This document shows positions 1-58,868 of a DNA stretch of 64,000 nucleotides, piece after piece; within the stretch, counting starts at the first letter, position 1, and every line of letters begins with the position of its first letter. Below the pieces are notes generated by a model. It was given only the letters and a program-made list of their open reading frames with translations. It did no database searches and was not told the DNA's origin. The position numbers and the translations under genes are program-made. Origin of the DNA: Neodontobutis hainanensis (taxonomy: Eukaryota; Chordata; Actinopteri; Gobiiformes; Odontobutidae); assembly GCA_024349245.1 (NCBI GenBank), contig JALDNG010000006.1, positions 733,501 through 797,500 of the forward strand. Reading direction: 5' to 3'.

Positions 1-55
1 GAGTGTGTTGGACAAGCTAACAATACATACAGTGTGTGTTTTAACTTTGGCTTAC

Positions 56-259
56 CTGTATATAAGGAAAGGTTATGCCTATGATGAAGTTGCTGGTCCA
101 GTTGCAAAAACCAGCAAGAGCAATAGCTGCTGGTCGAGGGCCCTGGCTGAAAATTTCAGCGACTATAAACCAAGGAATAGGACCAGGGCCAATCTCAAAG
201 AAAGACACAAAGAGGAATATCCCTGACATACTGACATAGCTCATCCATGAGTAATCATC
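56..259 (-). CDS. slc2a2: slc2a2 coding exon 11 (TM10-TM11)
   Basis: Encodes [20 protein letters not shown], then [20 protein letters not shown] and [16 protein letters not shown], the helix 10-11 region that lines the sugar path. The donor GTAAG at the low end shows the final coding exon is outside the window. Confidence 0.94.
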
Positions 260-3200
260 CTACAGGGAAAGACATCATGAGTAAAGTAAATATGCTGTGG
301 AATGTATATATAGCTAGTTCAGTGTCACTTGACAATGACCATCTTACTTTCTATTTAACCTGCTTTACATAATCAACTATTTTCATTGATTTAACCTGGA
401 ATTTGAGGCCCACAGTCATGGCAATGGCACAACAACACATCCCACTAAGACCAGCAATGGTCAGAGTTCGCCGGCCAGCTTTGTCCACCAGTGCAACCTA
501 GAAAGAAAACATTTTTCCTTATTGTTTAGATATCTGGTGAAATAGTTTCACTATTTTCGGCCGGTCTATGTATATACTTACAGACACCAGAGTGAAGACG
601 GTGTTGATGACTCCCATTCCTATGGTTGCATATACTGGCTGACGAATACCAGCTCGTGCAAAGATAGATGTAGAGTAATAAAAGATCTTTGAGAGGAAAA
701 ATAAATTCTCAGCACATATAGCTCATATCCCATCTATTTGAAGGTGTAAAGTAGGTATTTTTGTCACTTACAGCATTAATGCCAGACAACTGCTGGGTGA
801 TATGCATCATAAGGGCTACAAACAGCTGATTCCTGTACAGTGAGGAACGGATCTTTAAGAGAATACGGAACATTAACACACTGTAATTGCCCTTGTGTAA
901 TTAAAAAACATTTTATTTTTAGGTATCTTATCTATATTCCATCTTTCATAGCAACATATAGGTCATGTTTCTTTCCTTTGTTTACAGTCAACAAGTTAAA
1001 AAAAATAAAGAAAAATAATATTTATGAGCTAATACACTTAACACAAATAGTAATTCTGTAAGACTTACCAAAGACCATATAGAGACTCTGGGCTCCTTGT
1101 CTGCTTTCTCCTTCTCTCTCCTCATTTCCTCTAGGTCAGCCGTTGCATCATATGGCCCCTTCAGACGATACAGGACTGGAACCAAGAAAACAGTTGTATT
1201 GTCTTGTATAGCCTGGTATGTACCCAACTGTATGTGAATTTTCTTTGCATGTATGCTTTTCTTGTGTTATTCTCACCTTTCCGAGCTTTCTGCTCCTTGC
1301 CTAGCAGAATGTAGAGGTATCGTGGACTTTCAGGACAGAAAGGCAACAGAAGGGACTGTAATATTGCTGGAGCCCCAGACAAACCCAGCAAAATGGGCCA
1401 CATGTCATCATTGCCAAGTAAAAAGTCCAAACCTAATACCTGAAGAAACATAGACATGCTTAGTCCGGTCTATGGTAAGAATGAATGCAGATGCTCCTCA
1501 TCTGAATTGCTTTCTAACCTGACTGATTAAGATGCCAACAACAATAGCCAGCTGATGTAATGTTCCCAAGGCTCCTCTGTAAGCCTTGGGTGCAATCTCT
1601 CCAATATACATAGGCACTAGTCCAGATGTCAGGCCTGTATTAAAGAATATAAATATTCAAATACAGCTAAATGAACAAACTCCTCTGAAAGGAATGAAAA
1701 CATTAATGAAAGGTTATGTTCACACTGGCCTCAAAAGTGGCCCAGATCAGATTTCATAATGGTTGTTGGCCAAATTAAAAAAGTTTTAGGTAATTTAAGA
1801 ATTTGTTAAAAAAAAAAATACATTATCTGAGGTTTATTGTTATACCAGGGATATTGCTTATTGTTCCATCACAATCAACATTTCAGATCTAATCCAATCC
1901 AATCACTCACCACATAAGGGAGTAAGTAAGGGAGCCTTCCCAGATGGTACAGGGGAGCTGGCTTGTCAGGATAATGTGCATGCTCAAATATAGGGTTCTT
2001 TTCAAAATCAGATCATTGCCATTTCCTTCTCCAGTGTAAACATGGCTCTTTTTAAAGCTAACAACAGTATAACATTAGCATTACTTTACCACAGTAAAAG
2101 CCCATCACAGCACGCCCAGATATGACCATGATGTGAGGTTTCCACATTCTGCAAAGACTCATCAGCAGCCCTGCCGCTATAGCCAGAACATTGACCATTA
2201 ACATACCCTTAACCCTATAAAACACAATGTCAGGTATACACATATCATTGATGCTCATTGTGGATCAATTTAAATGCATCCCTTTTTTGTTATTCCTCCT
2301 ACTCTGCTGTTCTTACATTGTCACACTTTCTTCGCTGTATTATTATGCCATTTTGTAACCTGACTTTCTCACCTCCCTCTCAAGTCTCCGATGAATCCCA
2401 CCAGGAAGGATGACAACATGCCACCGACAGAGAAGATTGCAACAGACAATGACCAGTACATGATTACAGCGGGATGTTGCCCCGCCTCTGAGAGCACTCC
2501 TTCTTCTGTGCTGTTTTCAGGCCCAACAGCATCCCTGTCTGACCACACTCCCAAAGACCGGCCATAATGCTTTTCAATGACCTAGGAGAGAAAAAAAAAG
2601 ATATTTATGATGTTCTGTCGTAACATTTTCTTTTTATGTAATTTGGGCTACATAGCTGTGATTTAAAACATTCTTTTCTAATTTTGAGTTTCATTTGTCA
2701 CCACTTGAGACACACATTCAGTGACAGTTTACCGACTTTAAATGAGTTTCAGATAAAGTAAATCTGCCAATGTTGACTTAATACACACAATGCACTGACA
2801 ATGACACAATGGAATTTAATTATTGATTAATTTATGACTCTAAGGGCCAATGACTGACAGGGGCACATAAAGATATTCAAATATTTAACTTTAAAAATAT
2901 GTTTTTAATAACTGATCTAAATAATCTTTGCATTTTGTTCATTGTGCACAAATAAAACCAATGATTCAGTGTTTTTGATCGTGTTAAAATAAATAAATAA
3001 ATAAAAATAAAGATTCTTCTGCTCCTTCTTTTCATTCTCACTACAGTGATCTGAGCCTGCGGTGCTCTATGACAGTCAAACTGATCTCAGACCACTAGTC
3101 CCGCCTCCCTAGCTTTCTGATGTCTCTTTTTGCTCGCATTTGATTGGCTTTGTGTTAAGCGCCAGATTGACTATGAGCTGTAAAATATTCACAGCGAGAG

Positions 3201-4773
3201 AAGAGCTTTATTCATCTATAACAATATAAAAATAATGAGTTAATGCAGCTGTGGGTTAGTGACACGAGGCTGGAGACAGACTACAGTCAGAATAAAACCA
3301 GGTCAGAAGTGGATTAAAAGCCATTTACAGCAAGAGCAGAAACAGTAAGTGATTTTGCTCTTTGACTTTACTGTAACATTCAGAGCCAACATTAAGACTA
3401 GTAACACTCAGACCAGTTACAGATAATATTATCTTTCCTGTAATAACTCTTGTCAGATACGAGCAGAGAAAAAAGGCAGAAGGCAGAGATCAAAGGTCAA
3501 GCTAAATAACAGCCGCAGTGATTTCCACAAAATGTCTAAATAGTAGAAATAATAGCTGTAATAGTTAGACCACAAACTATTTTTTAAACATTATTTTGTC
3601 ATCCGTTAAATACAAAACTAACAATTCCTTAATCGTAGGGCCTACGAAAAGCAGGCTTAACTCACTCACACCAATAGTTACTAGTCCATAGTCATATATT
3701 ATTGTAGATAATTAATTATGTCAGTTCTTAACCTCACTATGTTTTAGAATGTGATAAATGTCTGTCCAGTGTCTGTGGAGAACAGCCTATCTTCAAACAC
3801 GCGAGTCAGTAAAAACCAACACTGCACAAAAGTGTTTAACAGCTGATAAAATACACCATGTTACCATGGGTCATTTCTAGGTTCTCTGACTTCCTCCTCT
3901 CGCAAAAGACAAGCACGTTTCAGGTGAATTAGTGAATCTAAATTGATCATAGTAAATCAGTCTGAGAGTGAATGATTGTTGTGTGACGCAATGTACGTTT
4001 GACTCAACAAGTGCTTTTTGCAAAATATAAGAAACACCTCCATGTGGTTCCATATACTCTGGATTTATGTGGAAATTATGTCAACTTCATCATTCTTTTC
4101 AATTATTTGTGTGCTTTAGGGAAAAACAGATACATGTGTATTTTTGCTAGCATTTCTTGTTTCTGCTGTTTTTGGATTAAACCTGCTCTTGTTTTGTCCA
4201 GTGTACACATCTAGACACCTGTGTAGTGTACACATTTCTGCTTTATTGCATGACTTGAGTTACCTTCTGGGGAGCATTAATAACTCCAAGGCTGTATCCA
4301 TACTGCAGAGAGCCCAGGGATGCTGTGAATACTGCCACAGCTAATGTACCTGTAAGCTGCTGAAGGGGAACAATAGTGAACATTAAGATCAACAATTACA
4401 TAACAAAAGACTGGAACAAAAACACAAGAGCACATTTGTACAAACAGGCTTGAAGAACATTCATAGAGGTGCACACCCTTTTCTAAAGATAACTGTTATG
4501 AAATAATAAAACAATAAACATAAAATAATGTTGTGATTATGTTATAATCTTCACAAAGTCATGTAAATATGGCAGATTATTTGTCATAGACAAACATGGA
4601 AAACAGATCAATCAGTTGAACAGAACTAAATAATCCTTATATTTTGAAAGAATGCAAATAAAGCTGGACAATAAATACGTTTTTATAAACTAAAATCCTT
4701 ATATAGGCTTGATCTTTTTAACAAAATGTAGTATGTAATATTTATTAAACTGCCTTACCTTTCCATTCTCCAT
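56..4773 (-). CDS. slc2a2: slc2a2 (GLUT2) hexose transporter, coding exons 1-11, 3' end missing
   Basis: Major facilitator superfamily glucose transporter of the plasma membrane; in vertebrates GLUT2 is the low-affinity glucose/fructose carrier of liver, gut, kidney and pancreatic islets. Join (high to low): 4759-4773, 4264-4359, 2373-2581, 2090-2214, 1519-1634, 1277-1439, 1069-1175, 772-852, 582-686, 396-497, 56-259. These give 441 codons in continuous phase; about 60 C-terminal residues of the usual 500-520 lie beyond position 1. Sugar-transporter signatures seen: [41 protein letters not shown]. The long first extracellular loop with an NST glycosylation site and the HIT residues before QQLSG fit GLUT2 better than GLUT1/3/4. 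The neighbouring tnik and pld1 support this by synteny. It could only otherwise be another class I GLUT, which the synteny argues against. Confidence 0.93.
396..497 (-). CDS. slc2a2: slc2a2 coding exon 10 (KAGRR loop, TM9)
   Basis: Encodes [20 protein letters not shown], with the loop 8-9 GRR motif, then [14 protein letters not shown]. 102 nt, phase 0 on both sides. The three adjacent cysteines in TM9 look unusual for the family. Confidence 0.92.
582..686 (-). CDS. slc2a2: slc2a2 coding exon 9 (TM7 end to TM8)
   Basis: Encodes [20 protein letters not shown] and [15 protein letters not shown], conserved in all class I GLUTs. 105 nt, phase 0 on both sides, donor GTAAG. Confidence 0.93.
772..852 (-). 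CDS. slc2a2: slc2a2 coding exon 8 (TM7, QQLSGINA)
   Basis: Encodes [20 protein letters not shown] and QLSGINA. The residues HIT occupy the TM7 place that is HVA in mammalian GLUT2 and QLS in GLUT1/3/4, which supports the GLUT2 assignment. 81 nt, phase 0 on both sides. Confidence 0.92.
1069..1175 (-). CDS. slc2a2: slc2a2 coding exon 7 (central cytoplasmic loop)
   Basis: Encodes [20 protein letters not shown] followed by [16 protein letters not shown], the charged intracellular loop joining the two six-helix halves. Donor GTAAG, phase 0 out. Confidence 0.92.
1277..1439 (-). CDS. slc2a2: slc2a2 coding exon 6 (TM6, PESPRYLY)
   Basis: Encodes [20 protein letters not shown] and the sugar-transporter signature [21 protein letters not shown] at the start of the large cytoplasmic loop. 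Phase 0 in, phase 1 out. Confidence 0.94.
1519..1634 (-). CDS. slc2a2: slc2a2 coding exon 5 (TM4-TM5)
   Basis: Encodes [20 protein letters not shown] then [18 protein letters not shown], one of the most conserved stretches of sugar transporters. Phase 2 in, phase 0 out. Confidence 0.94.
2090..2214 (-). CDS. slc2a2: slc2a2 coding exon 4 (TM3-TM4)
   Basis: Encodes [19 protein letters not shown]...[10 protein letters not shown]. Acceptor TATAG|G completes the Arg codon from exon 3; donor is GTAAAG. Matches the GLUT2 segment ending GLYCG in mammals. Confidence 0.9.
2373..2581 (-). CDS. slc2a2: slc2a2 coding exon 3 (long extracellular loop 1 and TM2)
   Basis: Begins [13 protein letters not shown] and includes the enlarged first extracellular loop that distinguishes GLUT2 from GLUT1/3/4, with one N-glycosylation sequon (ENST). 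It then enters TM2 ([16 protein letters not shown]) and ends in GFIGDLRGR, the loop 2-3 motif. Ends in phase 2, completed by the next exon. Confidence 0.92.
2582..4263 (-). other. slc2a2 intron 2, no gene seen
   Basis: A 1.7-kb intron. It holds an (AAAT)n-like stretch near 2988-3010 and a more GC-rich patch from about 3036 to 3350 with a CCCGCC box, an inverted CCAAT box (GATTGG) and, on the plus strand, a strong donor-like site near 3346. No convincing ORF. Confidence 0.6.
4264..4359 (-). CDS. slc2a2: slc2a2 coding exon 2 (TM1, aa 6-37)
   Basis: Encodes [11 protein letters not shown]...[11 protein letters not shown], the first transmembrane helix and the GVINAPQ motif typical of GLUT2. The acceptor is CAGCAG, a NAGNAG tandem site, so Gln6 may be optional. 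Donor is AAG|GTAAC. Confidence 0.9.
4759..4773 (-). CDS. slc2a2: slc2a2 coding exon 1 (start, 5 aa)
   Basis: Reads MENGK and then a GTAAG donor. The ATG has A at -3 and G at +4, a good initiation context. A very short first coding exon is usual for class I GLUT genes (human GLUT2 begins MTEDK). The 5' UTR continues upward in the window, but its cap site cannot be placed. Confidence 0.85.
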
Positions 4774-5320
4774 GGTTGGCACAGACTGTCCTCAGGAGAA
4801 GAGGTAATGATCAATGGACCTGGATCCTTGATCATGCTGTGTCCACTCATTACTCTGTCAGCGCATGCATGAACACATGCACAAAGTCACACACAAACAC
4901 ACACTTTACAACACACAAAATCTCACAAAAACTAAACCCTGCAATACCCGATGCAAAATATTATGTGGAAAGACAGTAAAAGAAAAAGGATGGAAATGGA
5001 AAATGTTAAGATTAGTAAAAAACAAAAAACAGATGTCAAGTGTAAAAAATACAGAAAATATTTAGCCATTAATGATGAAAAATACAAAACATGACTGCAC
5101 ATAGAAAATTGAAACAAGTGTTTTAAACATATACAAAATATGTTAGATTTAGATTTAAAGTTGCATTTGCTCATGGTGCTGACATCTGACACAAATTTCT
5201 CAGCAGGTTAATGATATACTACATTACTGGACAAAGTCTGAGGGTCGCAGATAATGCTGATACAAATGAGCACAAACAGAAAAACATCCCTCTAATAAAG
5301 AACTTGTTTTGATCTCTAGT
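4774..5320 (-). promoter_or_regulatory. slc2a2 5' flank / tnik 3' flank, compact intergenic region
   Basis: About 550 bp separate the slc2a2 start codon from the outermost candidate tnik polyadenylation signals at 5321-5330. The slc2a2 5' UTR and core promoter must lie here, or further up inside the tnik 3' UTR. The sequence is AT-rich with CA-rich tracts at 4868-4930; I see no clear TATA box or CpG island. Confidence 0.4.
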
Positions 5321-5330
5321 TTTATTTATT
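5321..5330 (-). terminator. Candidate tnik polyadenylation signals
   Basis: The plus strand reads TTTATTTATT, which is two overlapping AATAAA hexamers on the minus strand, the last such signals before slc2a2. Assigned by motif only. Confidence 0.4.
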
Positions 5331-7838
5331 TATCTTTTACATCATATCTTTTACAAAACAAATAAATCCCCAAACAGGACATTAGTAATGCTCTTTCTAA
5401 AAATTAAGAAACTGAGCAAATAAATCAAGAATACAGTGTTTTTTTCTTTGAAAGGAGAGTCTTCAGTGTAACGACTGTTTCAATGAGTGGAGTGTACCCC
5501 AAGTTGCACAAACATTGAATATAATGCCCATTCACACTTATTTGTCACACAAAAACTGTTGGAACATGCATGCACACACATATTGGGAAGACAGTGGTTT
5601 TATAGCTCTGCTCTTTATTGCTAAAATGGCAGCTGGCTCCTCCAGTCAACATCCTAACCTGGACATCTGCATCGGAGCTACTACTGTATGGATGCGTTAT
5701 TAAAAAGTCATTAAGAAACCTGAATCACATGAACATCAATGCATCTATTCTTTTGGCCCAGTTTGTTCTCTGACACGGACAACACGGACTATGCAATATA
5801 AATGACATAATACAAATCATCTGGAGTATCATTAGTGTTTCGCAAAAACAAGATTGGGTATGAAGTATGACCGGTGTGTGTGTGTGGAAGCCTATTACAG
5901 AGATAAAGAGATTACTCAAAAAAGACCATCTTGGAAAGCTTGTTGTATCACTTTGTGCCAATAAATAGGGTCATAAGCCTTGATGAGGTTTCTTTGTGGG
6001 TCCCTAAGAATGTCTTTCATTTGGTTTTAGCAACTTTGCAATCAAAACTACATAATAGTCTGTTCATTGAGTCAGCAGTACTGAACATAAAGCAAACATG
6101 ATTTTTAATGGACTGCTTTCAAAGCATAAATCAAGTCTTACATTTGTTAAGGTGTAGCTCTGTTAAAAAGAAAAGCTTCAGTCCTAACCAAAACAAAGTG
6201 TATAGGTATTAACTACAATGTGAACAGGTATCTTTTGGCCTCCGGTTAAGTTCTGCTTACATCATGCTAGGCACTGTACAACCCTTTAGGAGCCAAAATC
6301 AGAAGACCCAATCAGAAGAGGGGGGCTTCACCTCTCAGCGAGCAGTGCTTGTACATGCACACAGTACTAATAAGTATACAGGTGTATACCCTGTTGAGGT
6401 AAGCAATTTTCTTTTGAGTCCTTTTTCCCTACAGCAGTGTTTCCCTTACAATATCTCAGGAGCCAAGAGTGGGTCAGAGTTTACCATTAAAATGGGATGT
6501 TACTGATAGTCTGTGTGCATTTAATGCAGTTAAAGTGAAACAAAAGTGGCATAAAATGAACAGCAGTATTGTGTAAACAATTAGGACACAATGGGTGCAA
6601 GAATAAAGTTTGTTGGACCCAGTCTGATCGTAATGACAATGTCAAATGTAGGGTCTCCTGACAAAAGATGTTCTACAGCATTATTTCCATCAAATGTGAT
6701 TAGCCAACAAACAAAAGTATACTTTAAAATTCAAATACCATATTGCCTATTTTAAATGCATGGCATTAAGAGACAGCACCCAGAAAACCTAATCCAAATA
6801 AAAATAAAAAATGTGAATTTCACCCAACACTTTTTTGAAGGTAATTGTCACACAAAGTCACACTTCTTTCTGCATCTTGCTGGCAGGGTCTCAAACTGAT
6901 TTAGACAAGATTTGAAAAAAAGTCAAACATACATTGCTACACACTCCACTTGCACGCACAGACAGTTATGATCTACATACACAGATGTGCTGTACATTTT
7001 GTCAAGCATTAAAGATTCTTATGAAAAAAGAAGTACCTAATAGCTCTCATTTGGAAATTACAGTATATTTGATGCAGCACCTTCAGAGTTAAGTAAGAGT
7101 GAGAAAAAAGGTCATTGTGAGAAGTGTCAGACAATGAGAAGATGGCATTGAGGATATATTTCATTTTAAAGGGACACATCATTTTTGCATACTGTCACAA
7201 TCCCGGACTATAGTATCCCACTTGCATCGCTAAAAGCAATTTAAAAATTAAGCTTACTTTAAGCCTAAAAACAGCAGTGGAGGAAGTAGACGAGTAAGGA
7301 CGAAAGAAAAATTATCTGAACTGAGAGTGGATTTGTGCCTCCTCTGACTTATTATATTAAATGTTATTCAGCTATTCTTCCTCCAGCCCCAGAGGTATAG
7401 TTAAGCACTAAATTAAACCCATGGATTGAAAGTGTATGATTTGATTCAACATGATGGAGAACAGGTGCACATTTTGTGAATAAAGAATCTAACATATATT
7501 GTAGTCAAACAGTGGATTTACAATTGTTGAAGACTTAAATGCATTAGTCATTTTAGTGAAAAAAAAAAAGTAGATTTAATAAGACAGTGGCACCACTTTG
7601 CCAGTCAGAAACGTAACAATGGCTTCTGCATTAACCCATTAAGTCCTGGTTAGCAGGTCTGTTCACAACAGTAGTCACATAGTCTTTTTTCTACAATACG
7701 TAGATTTTTTTCTGTTTGTCTCTTCAAGAGTTTATGCTCGGCCTCATGGGAAATCTTTGTGAGACGTGCCGGGGCTGAGGTGGGCTGCTCGGTTGACCAA
7801 TGGGAGTGCGAGGCAGAGTGTAAGTCTGGGAGGAGTCA
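5321..7838 (-). other. tnik: Probable tnik 3' UTR (from the 7839 stop)
   Basis: AT-rich, non-coding sequence after the outer copy of the last tnik exon. Two overlapping AATAAA signals on the minus strand lie at 5321-5330, another at 5614-5619, and a variant ATTAAA at 7575-7580. Using the far signals gives a 3' UTR of about 2.5 kb, plausible for TNIK. The duplication boundary (GAGG at 7280) falls inside this UTR. Confidence 0.5.
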
Positions 7839-55941
<48,103 letters not shown>

Positions 55942-56400
55942 GATGGAGGACACAAGAAATCGCACGATATCCTGAAACGGCCTTTAGCTGGAAGCGGCTG
56001 AACGACCTCCGTCTGTGCTGGCTGGCACCACTTCTGTCTGTATCAAGCGCTAAATAACGCAAAACCTATGCTTGGAGGCAGTGGTTTGTGGAGGTTTGTA
56101 GCGGCACACGGCTACAGGGTTGCACGCGTGGGGAGAAGGACGTGCCCCTCCAGGTCCATGTCCGGAGAGGTAGCGGAGGTCCGGGGAGACGTGCAGCAGA
56201 GTGGACAGAAGGCTGAGAGGAAGGCTGCTACTGGTGCTTCTGCTGCTGTGACAGACCGTGGACACAAACTGAAGGAGGCGGGACAGAGCCCAGCCATGAC
56301 CAAAAGGGGCGGGGTTTAGGAAAGAGACTTGAGCTGTATAACTGGAAGAAACGGGTTTTGTTTGTTTAAAGCATAGGCTTTTCTGTGGAAGCTGAAACAA
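55942..56400 (-). promoter_or_regulatory. tnik: tnik promoter and 5' UTR region
   Basis: The DNA just upstream of the tnik ATG is clearly richer in G+C and CpG than its surroundings (for example GCACGCGTGGGG, GTCCGGAGAGGTAGCGGAGG). It ends with a GC box GGGGCGGGG at 56306-56314. This fits a CpG-island-type, TATA-less promoter for a broadly expressed kinase. The start site itself cannot be read. Confidence 0.6.
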
Positions 56401-58460
56401 AACCGTTTTTTTAATTAGGCTTGTTTGTGGTAGTATTTTTGTATCTATAATTTAATAATATTAATATTTTGACATAGGCCTACTGGATATCATTTACTCT
56501 ATTTTAGCAACATAAATACTACACAGCTATCTCACTGTAACTATTTGAACCCCAAAACAGATTTACCATTAGCCTTTTAAAAGCAACACTGTTATACATT
56601 TTATTCTTATTATTATTTCATTCGTTAAATTCATGGATTCAAAATCCATTCATTCCAAAATTCATTAACCCTAGAGAAAGATTTGGGAGATAAAACTAAA
56701 AGTTTTACCACAGTGACAATAAATAATTAGAACTTCTGTTTTGCAGTGAAACAACTTTGTTAAGTTTTTTTTTTTGTTTGTTTGTTTTTTGATCATTTAA
56801 CATGGTGCACTGTTAAAATTACTTTTTGCACAAAAAATGTATTCATCGTTTTGTTTGAGAAGATCAGGGCACAGTCTTGACTAATAATATCAGTATAAAA
56901 CTATGTGCAAAAAGTGTGTATTACCATTTTCAAACAAGTATGAATGAATGAATAATGAATAATAAAAAAATAAAGTTGATCAAATAACAAACCCTTCTCT
57001 TACTGGTTGCCATTTTTCTATTCCAAACTTAACTGAGAAGTATCATAACTAATAATCCACATTCATTTGGTGTTGGCAGATCCCTTTTGTGTCTGGCACA
57101 GACACTGACAACTGACATGTTTTATCTGTTCAGGTAAAACATGTCAGTTGTAAATCAAATGAATAATCTGAGAACTACAACCACAACGATTACCTGTAGG
57201 CCAAAGGCATTCAGAATCAATTCATTGTTGGTGTTCCAGAGAAATTTGTGTTGTTTGTATAATTATAAAGAACCCTTGACACTCCTTTTCCTTAGAAGCA
57301 CTTGTCCTACCTTTTCTCTTTTTTATGTACAATAATTACCTCAACAACAAATGGAATGTGATAACAAGGCACTCAGTTAACTTTAATTATTCTGTCCGCT
57401 TTGAGTTACTGTTGTGAGTTTTATCTGTCGATATTAGAGACGTTTAACACTATGTTTACATGCTTGGCAACAAATACCTTGGCTGCACAAAAGATATATA
57501 TATTTTTAATTAAAAGATGAAAGTGAAAATGGACATTGACTTGGGAACATATTCACAAGGTTCTGGTTATATGGTTAAAGAAAATCACATCTGAATCTCT
57601 TCAGATCTTATGTAAAAGCAAACCATTTCCTTATCCTTCTCACAGTGGACTCTGACATTTTTTTCCAGTACGTTTTTCCATTTGTGTAATTAAAGAAATG
57701 CGGTATGATATACATTGGATTCCAAAGTAGTGGTTCTTTAATTTCACATTAATGGAGTTAAAACATATTCTCTCAAACATTTACATTTACAATACATTAT
57801 TTAGCCTTGCAAGTTGCATATTTAAAAAACCCAGGAGCCTGATACGTAGCCTACTCTTACAAAGAGAGATTCCTTCAGAGAGAAAACACCAACAAATGAC
57901 AAGTTCAAATATAAAAAAAAAAGCTGGGATACACAGCATTTTATACACAGAGAAGCTATTGCCAAAAGACCATCAGGAATTCAGCAGGAGTACAATGCCA
58001 TGCATTAGATTGTTGGAATTTAGCTCCCCCTTCTGACCAAAGGACATATTACACTTTTAAAGCTGCAGCTGCAGTCTCATACAGCTGCTGTTTTTTTGTC
58101 ATAATAACAGTACTTATCAATCTATAATATGAACTGAGCCAGGGCTTGTATGGAAATGTCCATATCAATAACTAACACTTGAAGAGACTGGTGTTTCTCA
58201 GGAGAACCGACTGATACATGATTTTACAGCCAACAATTGGAGGCATACATTGAACTAAATCACAAGCAAACTGTACATGACAAATTCAGTATAGCACGTG
58301 CAGCTCTGTGCATTTCTCTTCTGCAGCTTCACCCATGGTGCTTTAAGAGTCCTTAATGGTTTTCCATTGTCCAAATAGCTAAAGATTACTTTGATTCCAA
58401 GTTCATGCACATGTTTTATTTTTCAGTCTGAATGATGATATTTTCCTTCTTTGTTCTGTT
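56401..58460. other. Intergenic DNA between tnik and pld1, no gene seen
   Basis: About 2 kb of AT-rich sequence with T-runs (56767-56790) and an AATGAATGAATAATGAATAAT stretch near 56942-56962. Short ORFs only. One or both ends may be untranslated sequence. Confidence 0.55.
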
Positions 58461-58466
58461 TTTATT
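58461..58466 (-). terminator. pld1: Candidate pld1 polyadenylation signal
   Basis: Plus-strand TTTATT is AATAAA on the minus strand, about 180 nt past the pld1 stop; a second one follows at 58415-58420. Confidence 0.5.
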
Positions 58467-58643
58467 TTCTTCATACATTAAAAAACATGAGGGAAGCTTA
58501 TCTTAACAAGCCACCATTTCTCATAGTAGCAACCACCGTTTCAGATTTGTCAGTGTCTTTTTGTGGTTTATATAGATTTAAGACGATCTCTCAAAAATAT
58601 TATATTTGACATTAGTCGACGATTGTAACCCTGGCCCATGTCT

Positions 58644-58868
58644 CTATGTCCAGATCTCTGTTGGGACCATAGCCTCTTTTGTTCCGACCGAGGGCATGAG
58701 GTTGTGCTCTGACAGGAAGTCCAAAGGAAACTGGACCAAGAAGCCTCGAATTTTACGCAGCTCCTCTTGCGCTTTGGTCATGTTGGTGTGAGCCAAACCT
58801 AGCTTTGTCTGGTACTGCTCCAGTTCAGTCATGTTTCGCACAAGGGACGAGGGAAGGCACCGGAAAAC
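58644..58868 (-). CDS. pld1: pld1 last coding exon (C terminus)
   Basis: [20 protein letters not shown] onward, with [20 protein letters not shown], ending [16 protein letters not shown] and TAG. The final EVWT-type tetrapeptide is needed for activity in PLD enzymes; here Val is Ile. Confidence 0.95.
   Translation of the reverse strand, partial: VFRCLPSSLVRNMTELEQYQTKLGLAHTNMTKAQEELRKIRGFLVQFPLDFLSEHNLMPSVGTKEAMVPTEIWT

Noticed and set aside
56068..56319. 83-codon plus-strand ORF, possible divergent gene
   Set aside because: It lies in the CpG-rich tnik promoter, where stop codons are rare. No homology recognised; a bidirectional transcript is possible but not shown.
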